Assembly: GCA_031841125.1 (NCBI GenBank)
Contig: CM063110.1
Location: 14,937,626-15,001,625 of the forward strand
Source: Acanthococcus lagerstroemiae
Lineage: Eukaryota; Arthropoda; Insecta; Hemiptera; Eriococcidae
Reading direction: 5' to 3'
DNA: 64,000 nt
Of the stretch, positions 12,775 to 22,241 are shown one piece after another (within the stretch, counting starts at the first letter, position 1; every line of letters begins with the position of its first letter). The notes beneath the pieces were generated by a model. That model was given only the letters and a program-made list of their open reading frames with translations. It had not been told where the DNA came from and did no database searches. The translations under genes and the position numbers were made by a program.

Positions 12775-12907
12775 AGATAAGACTAAACATCTTATAAATG
12801 ATAATGCCATAAGATAAGACTAAACATCTTATAAATGATAATGCCGTAAGATAAGACTAAACATCTTATAAATGATAATGCCGTAAGATAAGACTAAACA
12901 TCTTATA
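12775..12907 (-). repeat. 37-bp tandem repeat in the BEL 3' untranslated region
   Basis: About 3.6 units of exactly 37 bp start at 12775, 12812, 12849 and 12886. The copies are nearly identical; the first differs by one base near its end (ccata against ccgta). Each unit contains taagat and atctta around a loop of about 10 bases, so each can form a small hairpin. The repeat lies between the Gag-Pol stop and the 3' LTR. Its role is unknown. Confidence 0.95.
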
Positions 12908-12939
12908 ACTAACAGATTAACAATTAGTGCAACCAGTGA

Positions 12940-15900
12940 CTAATCGTGTTTATCTACTGGTAAATAAATCAAGTGAATTGTCGGGACGGTCTTCAACTGC
13001 CCATTGACACGGATCTGGACAGTACGGATGACGCCATTCTTGTCAGGAAAGCATCGTTCGATGCGAGCAAGCGGCCATTCCATTGGTAGGACATTCAATT
13101 GTCGGTGTAACACAACCTGGCCTTCGGTGAAATTAGGCTGTGGATCAAGCCACTTAGAACGGCAGCGAAGTTGATTTACATAATCAACGGACCATAGCTT
13201 CCAAAATTCAGTCAAACGGCGACAATTGGCACGATATTGGGCCGATAGCGGTATTGACATAGTCGACTCGGATGGTTCAGGTATAACTGACAGATTGCGG
13301 CCAATGAGGAAGTGACCTGGTGTCAAAACTTCATTGTCGGTCTCGGAGGTCCTCGAATAGACCAGGGGACGAGAGTTGAGTAGCCCTTCAACCTGGGTCA
13401 ATAGGACTCGGAGTTCGTTGTACGTGAGCGTCTGCCCATTTGTGACAATAGGCAAGAAACGTTTAGCGCTCTTGACAGCAGACTCCCATATTCCACCTCG
13501 GTGCGGAGTATACGGTGGGTTGAATTTCCATTGAATGGAATTAGTAAGCGCATAGTCGGATATCAGTTTGTCTCCAAAGTTCAAGTAGCGATCGGCACCC
13601 TTGAAGTTAGTCCCATTATCGGAATGTATTGTTGTTGGTAAACCACGGCGGGCAACAAAACATTTCAGAGCATGCAAAAACTCTTCAGTTGATAATGAAG
13701 GTGCTAACTCAATATGGACAGCACGCGTGGCAAAGCAGATAAACACAGCAGCGTAAGCTTTGGCATACTTTGTGGTGCGGTGATAGTTACATTTAACGGT
13801 AAATGGGCCCGCGTAATCGACGCCGATGATTGCAAATGGAGGCCTTGGATTCACTCGATCAAGGGGCAAGTCAGCCATAAGCTGGGGCCTTGCCTTAGAG
13901 AGGTGACGGCGACATGGTACGCAGCGACTCAACACAGCTTTGATCACACCGGTGATACCTCCAATGAACACATATTGGACAGATAGATAGGCATAAAGAA
14001 ACATTCGAGTAGCATGGAAGTATCGTTCGTGGATATGGCGGACAAATATGGTTGTAAAGTGACAGCGAGACGGCAGAATTATCGGATTTCTGCGGTCATA
14101 GGAAACACCAGCATTTTGGATACGGGTTCGAGAACGAATGAGCCCGCATTCATCAAGAAAAGGCGCGTGACGACGTAAGCGACTGCGTTTGCAGATCCTA
14201 CGGTTTGACCTCAACCGTTGGTATTCATCAGCAAACATTGTATGCTGGGTAACTCGGATCAAGTGTTGCTCAGCAAAGGTTAGATCAACCAATGCAACTT
14301 GGATTGGCTGTTTCAATGTTGCCTTAGATCGCCAGCGGCGACATATTGCCTTGACAGTAGCGTACAGGCGGACTAGCTTGAGGTACGATGAACATGACTC
14401 AATTATCACGCTATCCCCGGTGTTATCAGCTACGACAAAGGCAACGGCTTTTGGTTTGGAGAGATAGGTTTTACAACGGTCATCTATCTCGAAGACAGAC
14501 TTAGGGATTTCATCCTGGATGATGAACTCAGGACCAAAATGCCATAACAATGATGTGGACAATTGATCAGTAGTCAGACCACGGGTAGCAAGATCAGCTG
14601 GGTTCAGTTTACCGCTGATGTGACCCCAATGATCACTTGGAAATTTTGAAATGATTTTCGCTATACGATTGCGGACAAAAATCTTCCAATCACTGGGTGG
14701 TCGAGCCAACCAAGATAGGACAATGGATGAGTCGGAATACAGGTGAACATGGTGGTCCTCCACGATGACTGTATTGCGCACACGGTTGACTAAATCGGAC
14801 AGCAACACAGCAGCTTGCAGTTCCAACTGCGGCACAGTTAAGGACTTGACAGGAGCTACTCGTGTCTTGGAACACAAGAGCGTAGATCTACGGGTACCAG
14901 ATTCGCTAGTAACAGCGTAAACAACAGCGCAATAAGCTTGCTCAGAAGCATCACTAAACCCAATGATACGGTCTTTAGTGTCGTTGCCTACAAAACGAGG
15001 GTAGGTTAGGCGCTTAACATCAATTAGGTCAGCGATGTACAAACGGAAAGCGTCAGCTATTTGGTCTGGCAAGGGATCATCCCACTTGACACCAAGCTTC
15101 CATAATTGCTGGAACAGTATCTTACCTCGGATGACAATGGGTGAGGCAAAACCCAGCGGGTCAAACAGTTTGGATATCGTCGATAATACCAAACGTTTTG
15201 TAACGATGTTGGTGTTCATACCAAAATCAGTCTTCAGCTGGAACACGTCGAGAGATGGGACCCACGAGAGGCCCAATATTGATAGCGAGTCATTGCCACC
15301 AAAACTCTTAGACAGCTTGGTTTCAATCAGCTCAGGATCAATAGAGTCTAATACATCACGTGAATTAGACTGGTACTTTCTTAGCTGGAATCCCGCACCA
15401 GCTAAAACTCCATGGACAATCTTACGGATTCGAATAACCTCAGAATCAGAATCGGCTCCAAAAAACCAATCATCCATGTAGAAACACTTGCGAATGATCT
15501 CAGCGACCATTGTGTCAGTTGGTTTGTATTCTTCAGCTAGTTTGTCCAAGCACTTGGTGGCTTGGTAAGATGCTGGACCGGTGCCGTATGTAACAGTATT
15601 TAATTCGTAGACTAGGTTCTTCCATAGAATGGATTGGTACATACGGTCTGATTTGTGGACTAGGATGCATCGGTACATCTTGGCAACATCACCAGATACA
15701 GCGTACTTATAACAACGGAAACGAAGTAAATGATCAAATAGTTCAGGCTGCAGTACTGGACCAACCATAAGTATGTCGTTCAGTGACAACCCTGAGCGCG
15801 TTTTAGACGACGCGTTGAAGACAACACGCAGTTGGGTGGTTGTGCTAGAGGGCTTCAGAACAGCATGGTGCGGAATGAAGTGTCGCTTAGTGACATCGGC

Positions 15901-18168
15901 ATTTGGAATGGCAGTCATATGGCCTAAATCAATGTATTCTTGCATGAACTCATCGTACTTGATGGCAATTGGGTTGGATAGGCGGCGTTCAATACGCTTG
16001 TAGTATGATAGCGCTTGATCGTAGTTATTCACAATGCAGGATGGATCCCGGTTGAATGGCAATCGGACGACGAATTTACCGCTGGAGTTGCGGGTAAATG
16101 TTTGTTCAAAATGCTTCTCGCATTGGATGGCTTCAGACGAAATATCAGGACTACTAGGTATTGACTCAACTTCCCAGAAACGCTGTAGACGTTGATCAAT
16201 ATTATCAAGAGTCAAACCGCAATACAAAGGGCTTGACTCGGAGTGAGGCAGCTTAAGGTTAGGAACTCCTGATGACGACAGAGTCCAACCTAATGTTGTG
16301 TCTCTCAGACAGAGAGATCCGATGTTCACAACATTACCACGAACACAACGGTTGTAGGCTTCAATGCCAAGTAATGCATCAACCTCAGATATTGATACAG
16401 TCGATGCGTAGTAGGCAGAGTCAGCAAGTTGATACTTACTCAGGCCTGTGCACAGCGAACCTAACTGTAAATTACGGACTGAATATGGTAGTTTTGTGTC
16501 AATCACATTGAATGAGGTCTCAAAGTGGAATGGCTCGGTTTGAGACTCGAGAGATAAGTGCACCATTAGCTTACTCACAGACTGAGTACCATTAACACCC
16601 GACACTTTCTGCGCAAATTCACATCGCGATGTTGGAATCTGTAGGCGGGATACGAAGGATTTAGTGATGAGGTTCAGCTGAGAGCAGCTATCCAGTAGGA
16701 CACGCATCTCTCCGCTTGTCTTGCCAGAGACAAATTTCACCACAGCAGTTGGTAACAAAACGGTCGGGTTACGAATTGACAGCATCGAGGCATTAGGGGT
16801 GACAACTGATACAGTAACAACCTTCACATCTGGAGCATTGGCAGCAGCAGAGTTATCAGTTGACTTCTCCTCATCGAAATGGAGAAGAGTATGATGCGCG
16901 AGTTTGCACTTAGTGCATCTTGGTTGTTTTGGGCACTCACTGGTTTTGTGACTCGTGTTGAAGCAATTACGACAGACAGGTTTGGATTTCAGCGAACCAT
17001 ATCGTTCACGGGGAGTTTTGGTTCTGAAATCGTCGCAATCGATCAGCAGATGTGACTGGGCACATATCGGACATTTTGGTTTACCAGACTTGTCAGAACA
17101 TCCGGATGCAACCAACGAAGTACTGCGTTTTGACGGGGTATTCACACGAATAGACGAACTAGTTTTTGGATTGGCAAAGGGGCTTGCGTTTCCATCCGTT
17201 TTTCGTTTGCTAATTGAAGAAATATTCTCCAAGAATTGACGTAAGAGATCCCATGAGGGAAATACGGTGTTGGTCGTTAGCGTTTTCTCAAACTCGTTGA
17301 AAGTCGGCTCATCAAGGCGCTCGGATACAATGTAGCTCACTAGGGAGCTCCAATTCTTTGTCCTCTCACCACAGGCTTCGAGGCCTTTAAGGGCTTTGTC
17401 AACAGTTGAGAGCAATATTGGTACCTCCTTTGCGTTCTTGATACGGTTGACCGAAAAGAGAGTATCAAAATGCACACGAATAATCGATTTCATGTCCTTG
17501 TACTCGTTGACCATAAGGCTTACTGCCTGATCATAACCAGAGTCAGTTAAAGGCAAGTTTTTGATCCTATCAAAGGGCTCACCAGTACAGGACTTTTTGA
17601 GGTAGGCTAGCTTCTTGACTTTTGGGATGTTGGCTTCATTGTGCACCAAATTTTCGAAAAGTGCCCAAAAATCCAGAAAGTTCTCAATCTTACCATCAAA
17701 TACTGGTAAGTCGATTTTCGGCAATTTTACACCACCGCCATCGGGGAGGGTGGAGTTTAGCGATCCGTTCAACGAATAGCGGTTACGGTTGCCTTCAAAT
17801 TCGGCAATAAAAGCATTCGCCTTACCTCGAACAGAAACAACAGTAGCTGATATGCTATCTCGATCAGCAATGATGGCATCTTCAGCGCTGGTGTCCTCAG
17901 TAATATGGCTGTAACCTTCTCGAATGATTTTCCGAAACTCGTCGTATTCATAGGCGAGTTCATCCAAAGCTGCTCGAACTTCACTAACGTTGGCCAAGGT
18001 ACACGGTTTACCTACAGCGAGTGTGAGGATGCTGCATGCTTTTGCGATGGAACGTTTCGCCAAACGTGAGCTGCGATCATAGTCGAAAACGGACATCTTG
18101 TATCGGAACAGAGATGTACAGACGCGAACACGAACGAGCAATATGTATGTCAGGTAATACACATGCAC
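12940..18168 (-). CDS. BEL/Pao Gag-Pol polyprotein
   Basis: One 1742-codon frame without stops. A Gag region (about 25-345) includes the DUF1759-like KLPKIDLPVFDG segment near 148. Cys/His clusters follow at about 366-430 (CPIC, CRNC, CTKC). An A17-type aspartic protease has LLDSCSQ at 491-497, so Asp493 is followed by Ser-Cys instead of the usual Ser/Thr-Gly. Reverse transcriptase spans about 750-960, with FYMDD at 896-900. RNase H begins about 1068 (GFSDAS) with YSDSS at 1144. Integrase has a His-His-Cys-Cys finger (Cys1416, Cys1419) and catalytic Asp1451, Asp1517 and Glu1562. A DUF5641-like tail occupies about 1620-1740. The first in-frame ATG is at 18168, but Met25 (codon 18094-18096, MSVFDYD) is the likelier start because residues 1-24 are a hydrophobic, Tyr-rich leader. 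The protein would package element RNA, copy it and integrate the DNA. All catalytic residues I can check, except the protease Gly, are present. Confidence 0.96.
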   Translation of the reverse strand: MHVYYLTYILLVRVRVCTSLFRYKMSVFDYDRSSRLAKRSIAKACSILTLAVGKPCTLANVSEVRAALDELAYEYDEFRKIIREGYSHITEDTSAEDAIIADRDSISATVVSVRGKANAFIAEFEGNRNRYSLNGSLNSTLPDGGGVKLPKIDLPVFDGKIENFLDFWALFENLVHNEANIPKVKKLAYLKKSCTGEPFDRIKNLPLTDSGYDQAVSLMVNEYKDMKSIIRVHFDTLFSVNRIKNAKEVPILLSTVDKALKGLEACGERTKNWSSLVSYIVSERLDEPTFNEFEKTLTTNTVFPSWDLLRQFLENISSISKRKTDGNASPFANPKTSSSIRVNTPSKRSTSLVASGCSDKSGKPKCPICAQSHLLIDCDDFRTKTPRERYGSLKSKPVCRNCFNTSHKTSECPKQPRCTKCKLAHHTLLHFDEEKSTDNSAAANAPDVKVVTVSVVTPNASMLSIRNPTVLLPTAVVKFVSGKTSGEMRVLLDSCSQLNLITKSFVSRLQIPTSRCEFAQKVSGVNGTQSVSKLMVHLSLESQTEPFHFETSFNVIDTKLPYSVRNLQLGSLCTGLSKYQLADSAYYASTVSISEVDALLGIEAYNRCVRGNVVNIGSLCLRDTTLGWTLSSSGVPNLKLPHSESSPLYCGLTLDNIDQRLQRFWEVESIPSSPDISSEAIQCEKHFEQTFTRNSSGKFVVRLPFNRDPSCIVNNYDQALSYYKRIERRLSNPIAIKYDEFMQEYIDLGHMTAIPNADVTKRHFIPHHAVLKPSSTTTQLRVVFNASSKTRSGLSLNDILMVGPVLQPELFDHLLRFRCYKYAVSGDVAKMYRCILVHKSDRMYQSILWKNLVYELNTVTYGTGPASYQATKCLDKLAEEYKPTDTMVAEIIRKCFYMDDWFFGADSDSEVIRIRKIVHGVLAGAGFQLRKYQSNSRDVLDSIDPELIETKLSKSFGGNDSLSILGLSWVPSLDVFQLKTDFGMNTNIVTKRLVLSTISKLFDPLGFASPIVIRGKILFQQLWKLGVKWDDPLPDQIADAFRLYIADLIDVKRLTYPRFVGNDTKDRIIGFSDASEQAYCAVVYAVTSESGTRRSTLLCSKTRVAPVKSLTVPQLELQAAVLLSDLVNRVRNTVIVEDHHVHLYSDSSIVLSWLARPPSDWKIFVRNRIAKIISKFPSDHWGHISGKLNPADLATRGLTTDQLSTSLLWHFGPEFIIQDEIPKSVFEIDDRCKTYLSKPKAVAFVVADNTGDSVIIESCSSYLKLVRLYATVKAICRRWRSKATLKQPIQVALVDLTFAEQHLIRVTQHTMFADEYQRLRSNRRICKRSRLRRHAPFLDECGLIRSRTRIQNAGVSYDRRNPIILPSRCHFTTIFVRHIHERYFHATRMFLYAYLSVQYVFIGGITGVIKAVLSRCVPCRRHLSKARPQLMADLPLDRVNPRPPFAIIGVDYAGPFTVKCNYHRTTKYAKAYAAVFICFATRAVHIELAPSLSTEEFLHALKCFVARRGLPTTIHSDNGTNFKGADRYLNFGDKLISDYALTNSIQWKFNPPYTPHRGGIWESAVKSAKRFLPIVTNGQTLTYNELRVLLTQVEGLLNSRPLVYSRTSETDNEVLTPGHFLIGRNLSVIPEPSESTMSIPLSAQYRANCRRLTEFWKLWSVDYVNQLRCRSKWLDPQPNFTEGQVVLHRQLNVLPMEWPLARIERCFPDKNGVIRTVQIRVNGQLKTVPTIHLIYLPVDKHD

Positions 18169-18309
18169 TCGCGACTGATTGCAGTATGTATGGCTATCGG
18201 AAGTACATACATACGCGAAAACGCATACAGTATGATTGACGGCAACACATGTACGCGGAAACGCACAAAGTACACAACACTACTTATGCGGCGAAAGGGT
18301 ACGAATTAT

Positions 18310-18327
18310 CCGGCCTGGTATGGACCA
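18310..18327 (-). promoter_or_regulatory. Primer-binding site candidate (BEL)
   Basis: On the minus strand, three bases after the 5' LTR, the sequence reads tggtccataccaggccgg. It starts with TGG, the complement of a tRNA CCA end. In the plus sense, ccggcctggtatggacca has the layout of a tRNA 3' end. The tRNA species was not identified. Confidence 0.6.
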
Positions 18328-18330
18328 TAA

Positions 18331-18618
18331 TGTAGCGTCCGTAGTGTGTGTATTCGCACATGTGAAATAAATGGTCAAATAGCGAGAGAAAATGGACTGT
18401 ATTCGAAAAACATGTAGAATAACACGCCTGACGTAACGAAGTGCAAGGAAGACGATAGAATTGAAAACTATATACAATGTGCATAGTACGGCACAGGCTG
18501 CATACGAGAGCAGCGAAAAGACAACGAAAACGGGGAAAAACGATAACGGTTCAACCCGATAAGCGGTTCAAACCGGCACGGCACGTTTACGCACGGAAGA
18601 GCAGATAACGCATGTACA
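18331..18618 (-). repeat. BEL element 5' LTR
   Basis: Identical to 12451-12738 over all 288 bases. On the element's strand this is the upstream LTR, expected to hold the promoter. No clear TATA box could be chosen with confidence. Confidence 0.97.
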
Positions 18619-18623
18619 GTGCC
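18619..18623. repeat. Target-site duplication of the BEL element, right copy
   Basis: The bases gtgcc match 12446-12450 exactly. Confidence 0.95.
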
Positions 18624-19280
18624 TAATATCGACCAGTTCCTAAATCCGACCACCAGCCGTCGTCGGCTCCTAATGCCTCGACTTCCGCGGAAAATATTTT
18701 TGTATTCGTTTTTCACAGAAAAATCGAATGCGACCGAAATCATCGCTCTAAAGCCTAAATTGTCGGAGATATTCGCAAAAAAAGATTTTGAGATGTCCAA
18801 AAATTTTTCGATGCGTGATTTCAAATGTTGATTGTGTAAATGTGGTTTATCGTTTTTAAATGCGGTAAATTTTAATCAAAAGTTATATTGGTGCTCGATT
18901 GATTTGGAGAAATAATTTCACGCAGGTATTTATTATTTTTTTTCGAGGTTTTTTTCAAAAAGTTCCCTAAATTCGACGACCACCTGTTTTTATCATTTCA
19001 TGAAAATTTTCATCTGTTTATAATCACTAGTGATGCCGAAAGAATCGAAAAGTCGACAAAAATGGCCTGAAAAAGCAATAACACGGATGCTGTCAGATCA
19101 TCTCTGTGCATATATGTCCAAATGTGAGTGTTTGTGAGATAAGATTCCAATCTGCATCTGCAGGGACGAAACCATTGTGGGAAGGGGGTGACCCCCCAAT
19201 AATTTGTCAGCCGGCAAATTTTGTTTATTTCACGATTAACTTGTTACTGTTATTCATTTAGGGCGTGGTCGATATTAGGC
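18621..19280. repeat. Inverted-end element next to BEL
   Basis: The left end reads gcctaatatcgaccag then cctaaat. The right end (about 19256-19280) reads atttagggcgtggtcgatattaggc, its near reverse complement, giving about 25-bp inverted ends around 610 bases. Internal words such as cctaaattcgacgaccacc (18963) echo cctaaatccgaccacc (18641). There is no coding capacity. The BEL element inserted exactly at its left edge, so its own target duplication cannot be read. Confidence 0.55.
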
Positions 19281-20391
19281 GGTTTTTTTTTTCTCAATAT
19301 CCAAATTTGACGACACCTTTCAGAAAAAAATTCAGGAAAAATCGAGAAAAAAAACTTGGGGGTGGAAATTTTTGGGGGTAAAACGAGAATAGTTGGTCTA
19401 CGTTTCGGGCCATCAACGACCTTTGTACGCGAATTTGAGGCTGAGGAATTCGAAAAACAAAAATGGTGGTAGATATTCGGTACCTTTACCCTTATCTGAT
19501 ATATATCGTACATGCTGTGTGAAAGGCTCAGTCGAAAAGTAGTTATAAGCCTAGCTCAGCGAAACACCCCAAAGAAATAAGAAGAAAAAAGCAGAACACA
19601 GACAAAAGAAGAAGATAGATAATAAATTACATTAAGCGATAATAAGTGAAATAAATAGAGACAAAAAACAGGGGTATCTGTATGTTTACATGATGATAAA
19701 GAATAGATGATGCAATGGCAAAGACTAGTTCACGTGACTCAGCAAAAAACCGCTAAATAAAAAAAAAGAAATAAGCAGAACACAGACAATAACAAATAGA
19801 TTCAATATTAAACATGAAAAATATAAGATGGTAAGAAAGAAAGAGGAAAGAAAAGAAAAGGAAAGGAAAGTCAGGACTACAAAGATCACAGTGGAAGACC
19901 AGGGTCACCCCATGGAACCACTTCTGGGCCTACCCTCTGTGAGCTACTAGGTGGACAGTTGGTATCCAACCAGCGTCGCACCAGACTCCAACACCGTAGC
20001 CTGCAGAGCAGTACCCTAAGTTCAAGAACTTAAGGCCCAATTCTACAGTCGCCGATGAGTACAGAGCCCGGGATCGCTGTCCTGCACAACGGTGTGGGCG
20101 CTCCCTCACTGGCGTTAATCCCTAAGCTCACAGCCAAAGTTTATGAATAGTATGCGCTGATGTCTGGGTATTGAGCTGTGAGGGTAGCGGTGCTGATCTA
20201 TCTGCTGTTCTGAATTCAGGGCGCTTCAATGATATTTAGTGCGGAGAGGAAATTACAGTTTTTATTTAAATTTAAACTCACCACCCCGACCAGGACAGAT
20301 GGAAAATGAGATGCGTTTCACACTGTCTTATGCCCAGTTTGCCAGACAAGAATGATAAGATTGTTATACTGAATATGTCAGCCGGTTCTAG
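19281..20391. other. No gene recognised; purine-rich and anonymous DNA
   Basis: From 19560 to 19870 the sequence is A/G-rich. The word aagcagaacacagacaa occurs near 19590 and again near 19775, and aaagaaaaggaaaggaaag lies near 19855. From 19880 to 20240 it is G/C-balanced with no recognised domain; it could be the non-coding part of an older element. A short TTTAAATTTAAA stretch lies near 20263. Confidence 0.4.
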
Positions 20392-20457
20392 AAATGGAAG
20401 TGGGGTGGGCATGTGGCTCGATTGAAGGACAACCGATGGACCTACAGAACCACAATT
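20392..20457 (+). pseudogene. LINE ORF2 3'-end scrap
   Basis: About 22 codons read KWKWGGHVARLKDNRW and a short tail. This matches the conserved K-W-x-W-x-G-H-x-A-R block near the C-terminus of RTE/CFDP2-like LINE proteins. The surrounding bases contain frame breaks. It is evidence for a decayed LINE and nothing more. Confidence 0.6.
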
Positions 20458-20818
20458 ATTATTATTGTTTTTATTAATCGGACAGCAACTTGAACAAATG
20501 TAAGGAGGTAACTACTACAAGGCTTCTTGATCGACTGCACACAGCCATGGTAGCTGAGCGAACAACAGCTATTAACCTATTCAAAATAAGGGCTGGGAGT
20601 CCATCAACTGTTCTCTAAAGAAAAAGTCAGGTCAGTCAGTCAGTTCAATCGGTTAATCAGTCAGTCAACTACCCAAAAATACGTGTGTGTAACATTTTAT
20701 ATGCTTTTGTACCCTAATAAGAATTCATTCATCATTCATCTGTGTGTGAGGTGGCGCTGTGTGCGCCGAGTGCTCAGACTTTGCAGTCCGCTGCACTATT
20801 CCTCAAGTTGCTGTTAAG
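20458..20818. other. No gene recognised; contains CAGT-rich patch
   Basis: An attatt run follows the LINE scrap at 20457. Between 20629 and 20672 the words gtcagtcagtcagtt and atcagtcagtcaac form an interrupted CAGT/TCAG repeat. Nothing else was seen. Confidence 0.5.
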
Positions 20819-21440
20819 GGTCAGCTCAGTAGCCTCACTTTTATAGCCAAAGTGAGAATTTTACTTAGCTCTATCCCTTTGACTCTACTGGGTGCTGGAT
20901 ACTCTGATCCCAAAGCTTCGCGTCTTGTCCCGGCTATTGCTGGGCATTGACGTATGATATGGATCGAGGTTTCTTCCTCTTCTCCACAGTACCTACAGGA
21001 GCCGCTTCTTACCACTCCTCTTTTATACCACATGTGTTTTGTGGCCCCATGACCGGTTAGTAGTCCGACCATAAGCCTTGCATGTTTCCTGTCAAGCCCT
21101 AATAGGAACTTGGCATACTTAGTGGGGGTGTCCTCTATTAGTGTTTTTCTGACGTTAATGCCACTGGCCAACCACCAGTGCATTTCCGTCTGCTTACTTA
21201 TCCAAGCCTTTACTTTGGATTTTATGATGCTGTGTGCTACAGGAAAACACGGCCTGGGTGTTGTCAGTTCCTTTTTATGCCCTCCTTCGCTAGCTTGCCA
21301 ACGATCATGTTCCCTTTTATGCCGCAGTGTCCCGGTGTCCATAGTATGGTGACACGGTTCTCCTGAGCAAGGGTGTATAGTTTGTTAACACACTCCGCCA
21401 CCACCGGGGATGTAGTACCCGACTGAGAAATGAAGAGCTA
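20819..21440 (-). pseudogene. LINE ORF2 C-terminus: RNase H and zinc knuckle
   Basis: On the minus strand the frame over about 21430-21280 encodes the end of a LINE RNase H domain (VTILWTPGHCGIKGN). The reading then shifts frame into a 21240-20821 stretch with LTGHGATKHM and a Cys-x2-Cys...His-x4-Cys knuckle (CRYCGEEEETSIHIIRQC). It ends at a natural stop at 20818-20820. RNase H followed by this knuckle is typical of I/R1/Jockey-type LINEs. The frame break near 21250-21330 and a stop near 21435 show that it is inactive. The 5' part (endonuclease, RT) is missing. Confidence 0.8.
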
Positions 21441-21499
21441 AATCATACGGACTGACTTCGTGTGGGGGGGGGGTGGAAATTTCTATCAACAACACGGCT

Positions 21500-21707
21500 G
21501 CAGATTGTAAATATCAACCACTGAATTCGTGTCAAGGGAGCGTTAGATTTTTCGCTCAAGTATACCTAGTAGTAAAAGCATATAAAATGCTAAAATAAAT
21601 ATCCATGAAAATGTCAGCCACTGAGTTCGTGTCGGAGGAGCGTTAGGTTTTTCGTTAGGCTTTTCGTTACGGTTTTGCTCAAGTATACCCAGTAGTTAAA
21701 CGCATAT
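21500..21707. repeat. Two-copy tandem duplication, about 105 bp
   Basis: The block ccactgaattcgtgtcaagggagcg...ctcaagtatacctagtag...gcatataaaatgct (from 21520) recurs from about 21618 as ccactgagttcgtgtcggaggagcg. The second copy has an extra cgttaggtttttcg duplication. Its last part is displaced to 22242-22260 by the element at 21709-22241. Confidence 0.75.
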
Positions 21708-21708
21708 C

Positions 21709-22241
21709 AGGAGCGATTTTCCAAAACGGCCTCTGTCTATTTTTTTTTTTTTTTAATCGTTTTATAGCGCCATCTGGTGACGAATCTAGTAATACATATT
21801 CTGGCCCGAACAAAATCATGAGATCGTGAATCTGTCGCATGTAAGAAGCCAAAATAGGCTCACAAAGAAAAGAAAAACGTTTTTCCAAAACGGCCTCTGT
21901 CCATATATTTTTATCACAATAGAGGAGGCGACATTATTTTGAGAATTTTATGAATTAGAATCTACTGAAAGACACAGTATGTCTAATTTTGTGCCAAACC
22001 AAAACAAATAGTTCAAAAATGTTGTTCCAAAACGGCCTCTATCCAGAAGATCCCCCACTTCGCGACAGTCATGCACGTCTCCTGTACAAGGTACATTCTA
22101 TATTCCTGTAAGTGTTCTACTAGGCAACCCGACTATCAAAACCGTGACATGTAGGTATAGTATAGGGATACACCACAAGTTTTGTCTACCCCGTGAAAAA
22201 CATATAAAACTGGACAGAGGCCGTTTTGGAAAATCGCTCCT
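21709..22241. mobile_element. Non-autonomous DNA element with 29-bp terminal inverted repeats
   Basis: It starts aggagcgattttccaaaa (then cggcctctgtc) and ends with the exact reverse complement, 29 bases in each arm. The word catat flanks it (21703-21707 and 22242-22246) with a one-base offset on the left. The flanking tandem repeat proves the insertion, because gcatataaaatgct is whole in the sister copy at 21568. Two further internal copies of ccaaaacggcctct occur at about 21885 and 22025 in the same direction as the left end. There is no coding frame. Confidence 0.88.

Larger units (their letters stand above)
12451..18618 (-). mobile_element. Complete BEL/Pao LTR retrotransposon
   Basis: A 6168-bp element with identical 288-bp LTRs (12451-12738 and 18331-18618), each starting TG and ending CA. 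It is bounded by a perfect 5-bp target duplication (gtgcc). One uninterrupted Gag-Pol frame runs on the minus strand, with protease, RT, RNase H and integrase in that order, the BEL/Pao arrangement. A primer-binding-like site lies next to the 5' LTR (18310-18327) and a short purine run next to the 3' LTR. No envelope frame was seen. LTR identity, an exact target duplication and an intact frame together indicate a recent, possibly still mobile copy. Between the stop codon and the 3' LTR it carries a 37-bp tandem repeat. Confidence 0.97.

Noticed and set aside
13714..17239. Plus-strand frames of up to 148 codons opposite Gag-Pol
   Set aside because: They are antisense shadows of the retrotransposon frame.
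12451..18618. Endogenous retrovirus with an envelope gene
   Set aside because: After the integrase and its tail the frame stops and only the 37-bp repeat and LTR follow; there is no envelope frame.
20629..20672. CAGT-rich patch as a regulatory element
   Set aside because: It is an interrupted simple repeat with no supporting context.
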